A stretch of 64,000 nt of DNA. Source: Desulfobulbus alkaliphilus (GTDB lineage: Bacteria; Desulfobacterota; Desulfobulbia; Desulfobulbales; Desulfobulbaceae). Shown piece by piece: positions 47,925 through 57,041 of the stretch. A program made the position numbers and the translations under genes. The notes beneath the pieces were generated by a model. It saw only the letters and a program-made list of their open reading frames with translations, ran no database searches and was not told the DNA's origin. The first letter of the stretch is position 1; the number at the start of each line of letters is the position of its first letter. The stretch is taken from contig NZ_JAFFQC010000002.1 in the NCBI RefSeq assembly GCF_016918545.1, positions 62,001-126,000 of the forward strand, in the 5' to 3' direction.

Positions 47925-48902
47925 TTACCACCGCATGAGCAGCGACCCCCAGGTGAGGCCACCGCCAAAGGTACACAACAGAACAATTTTTCCGCGCACC
48001 AACCTTCCTTGCCTGTTGGCTTCATCAAGGGCGATGGGAATACTGGCAGCGGAGGTATTACCATATTTATCAACATTTATGAAAACTTTTTCTTCAGGGA
48101 CGCCGAGACGGTCCCTGAGGTTTTTTAGAATGCGAATGTTGGCCTGATGGGGAATCATCAAACTGATATCGTCCACACCGATGGCGTGCGAGGTCAGCAG
48201 ACTGTTCACGGACTCAGCCATCAAGCGAACGGCATATTTGAAGATATCACTGCCGTTCATCTGGATAAACGCTCCCTGCCAATCCTCACGCTGCAAATCC
48301 GGATTACGACTTTCCGGGCTGTCCATGAACAACAGTTTCCACAATCTACCATCGGCATGGAGATTGGTGCCGAAAATGCCCCGCCCGTCACCGCAACCGC
48401 TGAGTACGGCGGCTCCGGCTCCGTCACCGAACAGCACGCAGGTGTTTCGATCTGCCCAGTTCACCCGAGCGGAAAGGGTTTCAGCGCCAATGAGAAGAAT
48501 CTTCATGTCCGGACGGCTGTGGATATAATTACGAGCGAGATCGAGACCGTAGGTGAATCCGGCACAGGCAGCATTAATGTCGTAGGCAAAGGCATTGACC
48601 GCGCCAAGTTCAGCCTGGACAAAACAGGCCGTGGACGGCATGATCATGTGCGGCGAGATGGTGGCGACTACAATGAGGTCAAGTTCCTCGGGCTGAATTC
48701 CTGCATCAGCGAGGGCACGCCGCCCGGCGGAGGTCGCCAGTTGGTAATTCTGTTCATTTGTCCCAGCGATCCTGCGCATGCGGATCCCGGTCCGTGAGGT
48801 TACCCACTCATCGCTGGTGTCCACCACCTGCTCGAGTTCGGCGTTGGTGAGGATACGTTCGGGCAGGCTGGAACCGGTGCCAAGAATAACGGCTTTTTTC
48901 AT
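47925..48902 (-). CDS. fabH: Beta-ketoacyl-ACP synthase III
   Basis: A 325-residue starter condensing enzyme with Cys in NAACAGFTYGL, His in IPHQANIRI and Asn in KYGNTSAASIPIAL, the FabH triad. Starts fatty-acid chains from acyl-CoA and malonyl-ACP. 12 bases after plsX. Confidence 0.97.
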   Translation of the reverse strand: MKKAVILGTGSSLPERILTNAELEQVVDTSDEWVTSRTGIRMRRIAGTNEQNYQLATSAGRRALADAGIQPEELDLIVVATISPHMIMPSTACFVQAELGAVNAFAYDINAACAGFTYGLDLARNYIHSRPDMKILLIGAETLSARVNWADRNTCVLFGDGAGAAVLSGCGDGRGIFGTNLHADGRLWKLLFMDSPESRNPDLQREDWQGAFIQMNGSDIFKYAVRLMAESVNSLLTSHAIGVDDISLMIPHQANIRILKNLRDRLGVPEEKVFINVDKYGNTSAASIPIALDEANRQGRLVRGKIVLLCTFGGGLTWGSLLMRW

Positions 48903-48914
48903 GTATACCCTGTA

Positions 48915-49925
48915 TTACGCCGCATATTCGTTCAGGGAACCGACAATAGCGTCGTTTACCCCATTGCGGACCATTGTTGCGGCAACTTCAATAGCATTGC
49001 GGATAGCGATGGCATTCGAGGCGCCGTGACAGATAATGCCGGTGCCGTTAATCCCAAGCAATGGTGCTCCGCCGTACTCGGCATAATCAACTTTCCTTTT
49101 AAAAGCGGCAAAGGCCTTGCGAATGAACAGATATCCCAACTTGGCACGCCAGGTGTTCATGATCTCCTGCTTGAGCATCTGCATAGCGGCCTCTGCCAGC
49201 CCTTCGCTGATTTTCAAAGATATATTGCCGACAAAACCGTCACAGACAATGACGTCCACATCTCCTTTGTAGACATCCCGCCCTTCGACGTTGCCGATAA
49301 AATTAAGCGGACTTCTTTTCAGGAGCTCATGCGCTTCCTTGACCAGAGCATTTCCTTTCCCTGTTTCCTCGCCTATACTCAGTAAACCGATGCGCGGACG
49401 TTCGAAATCATGCAGCAGTCGGGAGCAGGATGATGCCATGACGGCAAACTGGTACAGATGCTGAGGACGACAATCGACATTGGCACCGATATCCATCAGC
49501 ATGACAGGTTTTTTCAGGGTCGGGAAAAAACTGGCAATGCCCGGCCGGATAATTCCGGGCAAACGTCCAAGTTTTTTGACGGCTGCAGCCATGGTGGCCC
49601 CGGAATTTCCGGCTGACACCAACGCCATGGCCTGACCGTCTCGCACCAGGTCAAAGCCGACCACCACGGTCGCCTCTTTCTTTTTGCGGACCGCATCCAC
49701 AGGAGACTCGTCCATGGTGATCACATCGGACGCATGGTGGACGGAGATTCTCTCGAGCAGCTCACCTTTTCCGCCGGCTTTTTCAGTGAGCCGCGGTTCT
49801 AAAACCGAGCGGGGACCAACCAGAATAACACTGAGTTCGTTTTGCTCCTGGACAGCGGCTAAGGCGCCCAGGATTGCCATCTCAGGCCCCCGGTCGCCTC
49901 CCATTGCATCAAGGGCTATCCTCAC
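48915..49925 (-). CDS. plsX: Phosphate acyltransferase PlsX
   Basis: A 336-residue enzyme starting MRIALDAMGGDRGP, with SAGNSGATMAAA, DIGANVDCRPQHL and VCDGFVGNISLKISEG. Makes acyl phosphate from acyl-ACP for phospholipid synthesis. Follows rpmF by 8 bases. Confidence 0.97.
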   Translation of the reverse strand: MRIALDAMGGDRGPEMAILGALAAVQEQNELSVILVGPRSVLEPRLTEKAGGKGELLERISVHHASDVITMDESPVDAVRKKKEATVVVGFDLVRDGQAMALVSAGNSGATMAAAVKKLGRLPGIIRPGIASFFPTLKKPVMLMDIGANVDCRPQHLYQFAVMASSCSRLLHDFERPRIGLLSIGEETGKGNALVKEAHELLKRSPLNFIGNVEGRDVYKGDVDVIVCDGFVGNISLKISEGLAEAAMQMLKQEIMNTWRAKLGYLFIRKAFAAFKRKVDYAEYGGAPLLGINGTGIICHGASNAIAIRNAIEVAATMVRNGVNDAIVGSLNEYAA

Positions 49926-49933
49926 TGTGGTGC

Positions 49934-50122
49934 CTAATTAATATCTTCCTCGAGTTGAACCACACTTCGGCCCCTGTACATACCGCATCCTCCACAAAGT
50001 CGATGCGACATTTTCGGCTCACCACATTCGGGACAATTGCCGATATCAGGTGCACGTAATGCGTCATGAGCCCGGCGCTGTCTGGTCCGCGAACGTGAGT
50101 GTCTTCTTTTCGGTAAAGCCAT
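49934..50122 (-). CDS. rpmF: 50S ribosomal protein L32
   Basis: A 62-residue zinc-type L32: ALPKRRHSRSRTRQRRAHD, then CPECGEPK and CGGCGMYRGR, the four-cysteine form. The start at 50122 rather than 50128 is chosen because GGAGG then has a normal 6-base distance. The yceD-rpmF-plsX-fabH order is widely kept in bacteria. Confidence 0.96.
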   Translation of the reverse strand: MALPKRRHSRSRTRQRRAHDALRAPDIGNCPECGEPKMSHRLCGGCGMYRGRSVVQLEEDIN

Positions 50123-50148
50123 TGCCATCCTCCATCTTATCGATGACG

Positions 50149-50180
50149 CATACCGTTCCGTATCACTAACAGACGGTATG
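50149..50180 (-). promoter_or_regulatory. Hairpin in the yceD-rpmF gap
   Basis: CATACCGT (50149-50156) pairs perfectly with ACGGTATG (50173-50180) around a 16-base loop, in the 76-base gap between yceD and rpmF. No T run follows on the minus strand, so it is not a normal terminator; it could adjust L32 expression or mRNA processing. Confidence 0.4.
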
Positions 50181-50198
50181 GGCCACTGTATATAGTTT

Positions 50199-50723
50199 TT
50201 ATTCTTTTCTATTTTTCAATTGAGCGAGCACTGCGAAAGGCGAATGCTCCTGCCTGATTGTACAGCTGCATTGCTCCTGATTCATATTGACGCCACAGCG
50301 GGGACAAATCCCCAGACAAGAATCGGCACAAAGGGCTTTAACGGGAAGTGCCAGATATACCTGCTGCCGGAGGATATCGTCAAGATCAATAACCGGTTCT
50401 TCCAGCACGATGGTGTCCAGGTCCTTCAGACAGTACTCCTGGTCTTGCTCATCATGGAACTGTTCGGGTGCCATGACAAAAAATTGCTGCCATTCGACCT
50501 GCATCTCGAAATGAAAAGAGGTGAGGCAACGGTCGCATACCAAGGTCAAGGGGCCGCTCAGCTTGCCCTGGAGAGCGACTTTATCATCATCCCCGCGCAA
50601 CACCACACAATTCGCCTGGATTGGACCGGCAACAGTGAAATCCTGGTGAGCGGTCAGTCCTGGTATCTCCCGAATCGCATAGCTAATCCCCTGGGAGGGT
50701 ATTTCATCAAACCGAATACGCAT
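50199..50723 (-). CDS. yceD: YceD/DUF177 family protein
   Basis: A 174-residue member of the family linked to 23S rRNA accumulation and always found beside rpmF. CDRCLTSF and the later CADSCLGICPRCG are its cysteine blocks, with DLDDILRQQVYLALPVKALC between. First gene of the long minus-strand row. Confidence 0.92.
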   Translation of the reverse strand: MRIRFDEIPSQGISYAIREIPGLTAHQDFTVAGPIQANCVVLRGDDDKVALQGKLSGPLTLVCDRCLTSFHFEMQVEWQQFFVMAPEQFHDEQDQEYCLKDLDTIVLEEPVIDLDDILRQQVYLALPVKALCADSCLGICPRCGVNMNQEQCSCTIRQEHSPFAVLAQLKNRKE

Positions 50724-51136
50724 GCCCGATCAGCCAACCGACAGAATTGATTTTGCAAAAACTAGAAAATATACAAAAATAATAAAATTATCGCCATCTA
50801 AAAATGGAAGAGAAGGAGAGAAACGCACCAACACGGCAAAATGAGATCAATATGAGCAAAGGGCTGAAAAAATATCAGGGAAGGGACTGAGAAAGGTTAG
50901 GACTTCCGAAAGGCTGAGCAACAAGGGGTATGCATCCGGTCACTGCCAGCGCAGCGCAAACAGCATGACCGACTTTGATCCTGACCGGTGCACAGATCAA
51001 TCAAGGCCGGAACCTGGACTTGATTGATCAGCCATATGTATAAGTGGGACTCGACCATCGCCCCCAGGCTTGGATAGTGGAGGCGGTCCACCACAGCCCC
51101 TGCAGGCGGGCGGCCTTGGCATAAAGAAACAGGGAG
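50724..51136. other. Intergenic region upstream of yceD
   Basis: The first 80 bases are AT-rich and probably hold the yceD operon promoter (not pinned down). From about 50890 to 51130 the sequence becomes GC-rich and, on the minus strand, short pieces in two frames look like coding sequence, perhaps a decayed gene. I cannot name it. Confidence 0.4.
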
Positions 51137-51353
51137 GTATTATCCGTGACGGCTGTACTCTTGGTTGAGTTTTATTTTTCTGTAATCAGGTTATCATTGC
51201 AACGGAATCCTTGAAAAACCTTTCACCCTCGGCCCTGCGGGGCGTGCGGACGCGCGCCATATTCATTGACTGTAACCGTTCGATAAAGTCTAGTTTTATC
51301 ATACGGTCCCAGACAATGAAGCTGAGGCAAGGGCGGACGCTCACGAATCCAGA
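51137..51353 (-). mobile_element. MITE-like dispersed element, diverged full copy
   Basis: 217 bp. The left terminal repeat is decayed (TATCCGTGACGG) and the right one partly (TCACGAATCCAG), with several changes in the hairpin; no direct repeats. An older copy. It lies just after the mlaC stop. Confidence 0.85.
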
Positions 51354-51386
51354 GAAAGACACTGCCGCATCTGCCGGCAGAACCAT

Positions 51387-52025
51387 TCAGGTTGCTTCCC
51401 TCTTGCCGCCATCCAGCTCATCAATCCTTTCTTCAAGCTTCCTGATAAGACCAATGTACCCATGCCGCCTGATGATCTCCCGGAACTGCTCCATGTAATT
51501 ACGGACCAAGCTCACCCCTTCAGCAACTATGTCGTAGGCCATCCAGCGGTCCTCTTGCAAATGCATGATGTAGGAGACATTATAGGACCGATCTCGATCA
51601 ACCAATATTGTCTGCACTTCGGCCCGGTCTCCCCGGATGCGTTGCCCTACGAACTCAACTTCCTGGCCCGAATAGTCATCGATTCTATCTATATAGGCGT
51701 ATTGAAGCAACTGGGTAAAAAGTGTGACAAATTGTTCCCGCTCCTCGGCGTCGATATTGCGCCAATGAGGTCCAAGAACTCTTCTGCTCATCTCGTAAAA
51801 ATCGAATCGTTCACGAACCAGTTCCACCAGAATCTCACTCTGCTCCTTTCTCGACAGAGTATACAACTCAGGATCGTTGAGCGTTTCAGTGACTTTTTGC
51901 AGAAATGGACGGAGCTGTTCGATCGGATCCTGGACGGCCAAAGCAGAGAGCGGTTGACACAGCATGCTGATGAAAGCAAAACTGAACAACAGGGCGCGAA
52001 AAGAACAGGGAAAATTTTGTGCCAT
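51387..52025 (-). CDS. mlaC: MlaC-type periplasmic phospholipid-binding protein
   Basis: A 212-residue secreted protein of the Tol-Pal-unrelated MlaC/Ttg2D family. Signal peptide at the start (FRALLFSFAFISMLCQPLSALA), then EILVELVRERFDFYEMSRRVLG, FVTLFTQLLQYAYIDRI and the closing RNYMEQFREIIRRHG. It ferries phospholipid between MlaA and the MlaFED complex. Last gene of the mla row, 172 bases after mlaA. Confidence 0.93.
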   Translation of the reverse strand: MAQNFPCSFRALLFSFAFISMLCQPLSALAVQDPIEQLRPFLQKVTETLNDPELYTLSRKEQSEILVELVRERFDFYEMSRRVLGPHWRNIDAEEREQFVTLFTQLLQYAYIDRIDDYSGQEVEFVGQRIRGDRAEVQTILVDRDRSYNVSYIMHLQEDRWMAYDIVAEGVSLVRNYMEQFREIIRRHGYIGLIRKLEERIDELDGGKREAT

Positions 52026-52197
52026 GCAAAGAGGTCCTATCAATCGTATTCCAGGTAATTTGTATGGTCAGTAAAAAGTCGAAAAATGTACAGGTGCACA
52101 GACTATGTGGATGGATGCATATCAACTACACCACAATCTTTTGAGCATTGATCTTGAAAACAGGACTTTTTATGACTTCATCATTTTTGCTGTCAGG

Positions 52198-52953
52198 TCA
52201 CTCGTCCAACTCGAAAAAATCCACCCTCCTTTCCCGCATCTGGAAGTACCCGTTACGAAAAGCTACATAGGGATCAAAACTCATGGCTTTGAGACGTTCG
52301 TACTCTCCAAGGTGCAGTGAGGTGCGGTTAACCGTGTTTACAGTGTACACCGAGGTTGCAGTTTTCAAATCATCGTTCCAAGGATAGTAGGTGGTAACGG
52401 CCACGATGTCAACCATGCTGCCGCTGAAATCACGAAGAGTCGACGGCCCCATGAAGGGCACGACCAGATAAAACCCATCTCCCACCCCCCAAACCGACAG
52501 TGTTTCTCCAAAGGATGCCCGGACCGGGGCCAATCGAAACTCATTGGATGCGGGATCCGCCAGACCGAAAACACCGAAAACGGTATTGATAAAAAACCGG
52601 CCGAGTGCTCGACCGGAATCACGGAATCTTCCCTGCAACAGACAATTGGCCGAACGGACGGGTTCTCCGAGATTATGGAAAAAATTCGCCACACAACCCC
52701 TGATATCCGCAGGGACCACCTTGCTGTAGCCGGTGGCTACTGGGTTCAGTACCCAGATATAGACGATATCGTTAAAGGTAAAAATAACCCGATTCAATGG
52801 TTCCAATGGATCATTGGGCAGGGCAAATTCCTCGTAGCTCGCATCATCGAGAAAATCAAAAGCCTGACAGGTCCCGGCCCCGACGAGTAGTGCCGCCAGC
52901 ATCAGCGGCAGAACCAACCGCAGTGAAAAAAACTGTGTCCATTTCAGCTTCAT
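52198..52953 (-). CDS. mlaA: MlaA/VacJ outer-membrane protein
   Basis: A 251-residue protein with a signal peptide (VLPLMLAALLVGAGTCQA) and MlaA blocks DPLEPLNRVIFTFND, FFHNLGEPVRSANCLLQGR, GRFFINTVFGVFGLADPA and GVGDGFYLVVPFMGPSTLRD. Family members form a channel ring that removes outer-leaflet phospholipid. The Cys near the signal end (GTCQA) is not a good lipobox, so it may not be lipidated. Confidence 0.94.
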   Translation of the reverse strand: MKLKWTQFFSLRLVLPLMLAALLVGAGTCQAFDFLDDASYEEFALPNDPLEPLNRVIFTFNDIVYIWVLNPVATGYSKVVPADIRGCVANFFHNLGEPVRSANCLLQGRFRDSGRALGRFFINTVFGVFGLADPASNEFRLAPVRASFGETLSVWGVGDGFYLVVPFMGPSTLRDFSGSMVDIVAVTTYYPWNDDLKTATSVYTVNTVNRTSLHLGEYERLKAMSFDPYVAFRNGYFQMRERRVDFFELDE

Positions 52954-52968
52954 TATTGCAAATCCTGC

Positions 52969-53424
52969 TTAATTGCCGACTTGTCCAAAGGCAAATTGTG
53001 AGATAAGCGACTCGATATCAATGGCTGGTTCAGTATCCCAGATCAAGCCGCCGGGTTGATGAAACTCTTCATCACCCCCCAGGGTGATCTGAATGAATTT
53101 GTCGCCTATTATGCCCTGGGACTTGATGGATGCCATGGAATCCAACGGTATCTGGATATTCCGGTCGATCTGCAGCGTCACCAGGGCCATATGATCCTCA
53201 TTCAGCCTGAGATGACCGACCCGGCCCACTGTCACCCCGGCAATCTGGACATCAGCACCGGATTTGAGTCCGGAAATATTGCTGAATTCCGCCTCCAGGG
53301 CATAGTGCCTTGCTCCGGTCAGCCAGGGCACATCACCCAATTTCAAGGCCAACCAGCCAAAGGCTAGAAAACCTGCCACCAGAAAACAACCGACAAGTAT
53401 CTCTATACGCGTATTCGCCATCAC
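52969..53424 (-). CDS. mlaD: MlaD-type MCE protein
   Basis: A 151-residue protein with one N-terminal span (VGCFLVAGFLAFGWLALKL) and an MCE domain: LEAEFSNISGLKSGADVQIAGVTVG and IKSQGIIGDKFIQITLG. Forms the hexameric ring on MlaFE. Overlaps mlaF by 4 bases. Confidence 0.95.
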   Translation of the reverse strand: MMANTRIEILVGCFLVAGFLAFGWLALKLGDVPWLTGARHYALEAEFSNISGLKSGADVQIAGVTVGRVGHLRLNEDHMALVTLQIDRNIQIPLDSMASIKSQGIIGDKFIQITLGGDEEFHQPGGLIWDTEPAIDIESLISQFAFGQVGN

Positions 53425-54233
53425 TGCTTCTCCTGCTTCTCGTTGCTCAACTGTTGCCCCATGACCATCAGGGCAAATTCTCGAATAAACCGCTTCTGGG
53501 ATCGACCGATCTGATCGGCATCGGTAAAAACATCAAATTCTCCCTTATTCAACAGGACAATCTGATTGGCGAGGGAAAAGACCTGGGGTATATCGTGACT
53601 GACTATGACAGCGGTATACCCAAGTCGCTGCTGCGTTGTGGTGAACAGTTCATAAATCTCCCGGGTCATGACCGGATCGAGCCCGGTGGTGGGTTCATCA
53701 AAAAGGACGATCTCGGGATCGAGTTGCAGTGCTCGCGCCAGGCCAACACGCTTCTTCATCCCGCCACTGAGTTGAGCCGGAAATTTATCTTCATGCCCGG
53801 TCAACCCCAACTGCTCAAGGGTTGCAGAGACCCGGCGGTCGATTTCCCCGGCGGACAACTCGGTTCGTTCTCGCAGGGGAAGGGCGACGTTCTCATGAAC
53901 CGTCAGCGAATCAAACAGGGCGGAGCCCTGAAAGAGTACCCCAAACAACATCCGGACCTCCTGCAGGGACTTGTATCCAAGGGTGGCAATGTCCTGATTG
54001 CCCACCAGCACCTTGCCGGAATCCGGTCGTAGCAGGCCAAGGATCAGCTTGAGAACAACACTTTTCCCCTGCCCGCTTCCTCCGGCTATAACTGTTGTTT
54101 GGCCCCTGGGAATGGAAAAACTGACCTTGTCGAGCACGACATTACGCTTGGACCGTTCACCAAAAGCTTTACAGACCTCGACAAACTCAATCGCCGGGGT
54201 CGTTACGGCTGTCGCCTCACGTACGTTCTTCAT
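53421..54233 (-). CDS. mlaF: MlaF ABC transporter ATPase
   Basis: A 270-residue ATPase with Walker A GGSGQGKSV, signature LSGGMKKRVGLARAL, Walker B ILFDEPTTGLDP and the H-loop VIVSHD. Powers phospholipid transport with MlaE. Overlaps mlaE by 4 bases. Confidence 0.96.
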   Translation of the reverse strand: MKNVREATAVTTPAIEFVEVCKAFGERSKRNVVLDKVSFSIPRGQTTVIAGGSGQGKSVVLKLILGLLRPDSGKVLVGNQDIATLGYKSLQEVRMLFGVLFQGSALFDSLTVHENVALPLRERTELSAGEIDRRVSATLEQLGLTGHEDKFPAQLSGGMKKRVGLARALQLDPEIVLFDEPTTGLDPVMTREIYELFTTTQQRLGYTAVIVSHDIPQVFSLANQIVLLNKGEFDVFTDADQIGRSQKRFIREFALMVMGQQLSNEKQEKQ

Positions 54234-55057
54234 AGGAGCACCGCAGTGAGCAGGTAATCAAAAATCAGCACGGAAATTGAAGACATGACCACAGCCTGCG
54301 TTGTCACCTTGCTGACACTTTCGGCTCCGAATCCGGCTCCGCGGATCTTCTGGACGAAATACCCCCGTCCGGTGCATATCCAGACTATCAGCAAGGCAAA
54401 GACAAAAGACTTGATAACCCCTAGTCGGATCTCATGATTGGTGACGCTCTGCTCCATACCGAAAAAGAAGGCGCCGGAATTGACCCCCATCAGCTTGACA
54501 CCGGCCAGATATCCTCCCCAGATACCAACCACATCAAAAACAGCGGTCAACAACGGCAGAGAAATGAGCATTGCCAGAAATTTTGGGGAGATAAGATAAC
54601 GAAAGGGATCAATGGCCATGCATTCCAATGCATCGACCTGTTCGGAGATCCGCATGATGCCGATTTCGGCACACATCGCCGATCCGGCACGGCCAGCCAC
54701 CATCAGGGCAGTGAGCACTGGTCCGAGTTCCATAATCAGGGTGAGTGCCACCGCTGACCCGAGCATGCCTTCAGCGCCGAATTTGTTGAGTGAATAGTAC
54801 CCCTGCAGCCCCAGAACCATGCCAGAGGACAGGGCCGTGAAAAAAATGACCGGCAGGGAACCGGCCCCGATAAAATACACCTGCTTAACCACCTCCCTGA
54901 ATCGAAAAGGTCTCTTAAACAGGCCGATGAGGGCGTAGAACAGAAAAATGCCCATTCTGCCGAGGTCAGTCAGAACGTACAGGGCCCGTCCACCAAGGCC
55001 ACCAACTCCTCGGAGGACCGGATTTTGTCTGTCAGATTCAGATGCAAGTTGGTTCAT
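54230..55057 (-). CDS. mlaE: MlaE ABC transporter permease
   Basis: A 275-residue membrane protein with several spans and the MlaE blocks FFTALSSGMVLGLQGYYSL, LTIMELGPVLTALMVAGRAGSAMCAEIG, MRISEQVDALECMAIDPFRYLISPK. First gene of the mla row mlaE-F-D-A-C, which lacks mlaB here. Confidence 0.96.
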   Translation of the reverse strand: MNQLASESDRQNPVLRGVGGLGGRALYVLTDLGRMGIFLFYALIGLFKRPFRFREVVKQVYFIGAGSLPVIFFTALSSGMVLGLQGYYSLNKFGAEGMLGSAVALTLIMELGPVLTALMVAGRAGSAMCAEIGIMRISEQVDALECMAIDPFRYLISPKFLAMLISLPLLTAVFDVVGIWGGYLAGVKLMGVNSGAFFFGMEQSVTNHEIRLGVIKSFVFALLIVWICTGRGYFVQKIRGAGFGAESVSKVTTQAVVMSSISVLIFDYLLTAVLL

Positions 55058-55178
55058 GGAAGAAAAAATAGGAAAGTAAAATCGTTAAAGTCCACAAGAG
55101 GAATGGGATAATCAGGGGTTTTGGCGGCTGGACAGAATCATGAAGAGAGCCAGATGAGTAATCGTGCCCTTAGACCTG

Positions 55179-55586
55179 TCAGCACGAAGGCAGAGAGCCT
55201 GAAGCGAAATCCTCACAGAAATTCTCCGCAATCCTGGTGGGATCTTCAGAGGAATACAAGACCAAGGTCTGCAGAAACATGAAACTGTCCCGTTCCATTT
55301 CTACAAAAGCCAGGCCGATTCCATCAGGTTCACGTCTGAGAATTTTTCCGGAAAAAGTCAGGATAAAGCTGGCTTGACTACCGGTGTGCCGCATTTGCAG
55401 GCGACATTGTTCTCCAACTGGGATGTCGATATCAGCCTGAACGAATATTCCTCCAAGACTCAAATTCTTAATTGGATAGGGCCCCAGAACCTTTTGCCCG
55501 CCAACAATCCTGACACTGCGGTTGCAATCCACCCGGGCGTGACGTCGTTTTTCCGGGATGTAGGGTGTAGTGACAGTGGCAGACAT
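55179..55586 (-). CDS. PilZ domain protein
   Basis: A 135-residue protein with the c-di-GMP-binding signature: KRRHARVDCN (RxxxR at 14-18) and NLSLGGIFVQ (NxSxxG near 41-46). A probable cyclic dinucleotide receptor. GGAGA lies before ATG 55586; the longer open frame upstream runs into the dispersed element and is not used. Confidence 0.9.
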   Translation of the reverse strand: MSATVTTPYIPEKRRHARVDCNRSVRIVGGQKVLGPYPIKNLSLGGIFVQADIDIPVGEQCRLQMRHTGSQASFILTFSGKILRREPDGIGLAFVEMERDSFMFLQTLVLYSSEDPTRIAENFCEDFASGSLPSC

Positions 55587-55679
55587 GATTCTCCAAAAGG
55601 TAGCAGCTTTAAAATACATCACAATACTATTGCATTCCGCGCTGACAATGGCAAGAGATTCCTGTTTTTTTAAAACATC

Positions 55680-55896
55680 CCTGGATCCGTGAGCGTTCGT
55701 CCGTGCGTCAGCTGTATTGTCTGTGACCGTTCGATTAAAGTACACTTTATCGGACGGGTACGGGCAATGAAGATGGCGTGCGGACAGACGCCCCGAAGGG
55801 CGGCTGGTGAAAATTCCCTTTAAGCATTCTACTGCAATTACAATATGATTACAGCAAGATATATCCAAAAAAACGTCCAGCCGTCACGGATTCAGG
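55680..55896 (+). mobile_element. MITE-like dispersed element, best-preserved copy with target duplication
   Basis: 217 bp with terminal repeats CCTGGATCCGTGA and TCACGGATTCAGG, the long hairpin GTCCGTGCGTCAGC...GCGTGCGGAC with a loop near 55735-55745, the small GCCCCGAAGGGC hairpin and the AT-rich imperfect palindrome CTGCAATTACAATATGATTACAG. Flanked by perfect 5 bp direct repeats ACATC (55675-55679 and 55897-55901). It lies between the PilZ and phosphatase genes. Confidence 0.96.
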
Positions 55897-55962
55897 ACAT
55901 CCAAAGGAGCCTGCCCCTTCAAGATGAATAGATCAAAGGAGACCATTTTTTTTGAGCGGCAC

Positions 55963-57039
55963 TCAGTTGCTGATCGAACCTGAAGCGCCTTCCGCCTTGA
56001 GCAGGAGGTGAAAGAAGCGTTCGACATATTTTCCAGACACCACATCGGACAAGGAAAATTCAAGGTGCTCATCTACTGGAAACGCGGAGGCAAAGGCAAG
56101 AAAGAGCTGATTAGACAAATGAAAAAGACCTGGAAAAAGCACGTCCGACCAGAGTTCGGCTTTGATCTCCTCCGGTAATTCGAAAGTCCTGCACTGCAAA
56201 GGACGCCATTGGTAAATCTGACAGCGATCTGCATACCACAAAGGGCACATAGCTCCAGCGTCGCGAAGACAGAAATCTCCTGTTTCTTCCAGCCGACCGG
56301 CAGCCTCCCGTTCCTGTCTTGCCACCACCACTGCCCTATTGATGGCCGCCATCCGCTCTTCACTGCTCAAGGCAGTATTCAAGGCGTGAGTCACGGACAC
56401 TGCTTCTATAAGAGTCAATCGCACCGGAGTTGAGCCGCAGCGGTGATGATCCCGACCGCAACGGCCAATCTCACCGATCTCGATTCCTGCCAGATCTTCC
56501 ACCCAATCGACCAACTGTCCGTAATCAGAAAAAAAAGGAGCCAGATCCACCAGGTTTTTCATTTCCAGTGAAGGCTGACGAATGCTCAACCGGCGCTCTT
56601 TTCTCCCGTATTTACGGATAGTCCACCACTGCTCGAAGTTAGCGGGCCTGGAACGCAAACCTTTGAGCGTTTTCCAGGCCAGTCGGTGTCCCAGTCCCCG
56701 CCGCAAAAGGTACGCATTGAGCAGTGTGCCGGTGCGACCGATGCCGTGCCGGCAATGAATAAGGACCTTCTTGCCCAGATAAATGGCTTCATCCAGCCAG
56801 GATAAAGCCCGTTCCAACTCGACCAGGCTCGGCGCCTCCTCATCGGGAACCGGCATATAATAGACTTCGAATCCGGCCTCCCGCTCAATATCGTGGAGAT
56901 CACAGAATTCCGCGCACAGGTTGAGGATAGCGGAAATACCCTGGGCCCTCAGGGCATCGAGATCATCATGGCTCATGGGAGCCCGGCCAACGGCCAACCG
57001 ATCAGTGACCCAGGTGAGAGCAGATGATTTGCCGAACAT
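55963..57039 (-). CDS. Dual-specificity phosphatase fused to a cysteine-rich (YkgJ-like) domain
   Basis: A 358-residue protein. Residues 5-150 are a DSP/PTP-type phosphatase with the P-loop HCRHGIGRTG (Cys96, Arg102) and a general-acid region PVPDEEAP (about 64-70). From about 185 a second domain has spaced cysteines, GRCGRDHHRCG and CPLWYADRCQIYQWRPLQCR, like the YkgJ/CxxxCxxCC metal-chelating family. The next gene downstream of it on the other side (57042, upstream in transcription) is 2 bases away, so it is co-transcribed with the PEP-synthase-like gene. Metal-linked or redox-linked phosphatase is a reasonable guess, substrate unknown. Confidence 0.85.
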   Translation of the reverse strand: MFGKSSALTWVTDRLAVGRAPMSHDDLDALRAQGISAILNLCAEFCDLHDIEREAGFEVYYMPVPDEEAPSLVELERALSWLDEAIYLGKKVLIHCRHGIGRTGTLLNAYLLRRGLGHRLAWKTLKGLRSRPANFEQWWTIRKYGRKERRLSIRQPSLEMKNLVDLAPFFSDYGQLVDWVEDLAGIEIGEIGRCGRDHHRCGSTPVRLTLIEAVSVTHALNTALSSEERMAAINRAVVVARQEREAAGRLEETGDFCLRDAGAMCPLWYADRCQIYQWRPLQCRTFELPEEIKAELWSDVLFPGLFHLSNQLFLAFASAFPVDEHLEFSLSDVVSGKYVERFFHLLLKAEGASGSISN

Positions 57040-57041
57040 AT

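Noticed and set aside
50802-50890. Plus-strand 28-codon frame starting MEEKERN
   Set aside because: No ribosome site and no recognisable domain.
50897-51094. Minus-strand frame of 65 codons upstream of yceD
   Set aside because: No recognised motif, no ribosome site, and coding-like pieces occur in two frames; at best a decayed gene.
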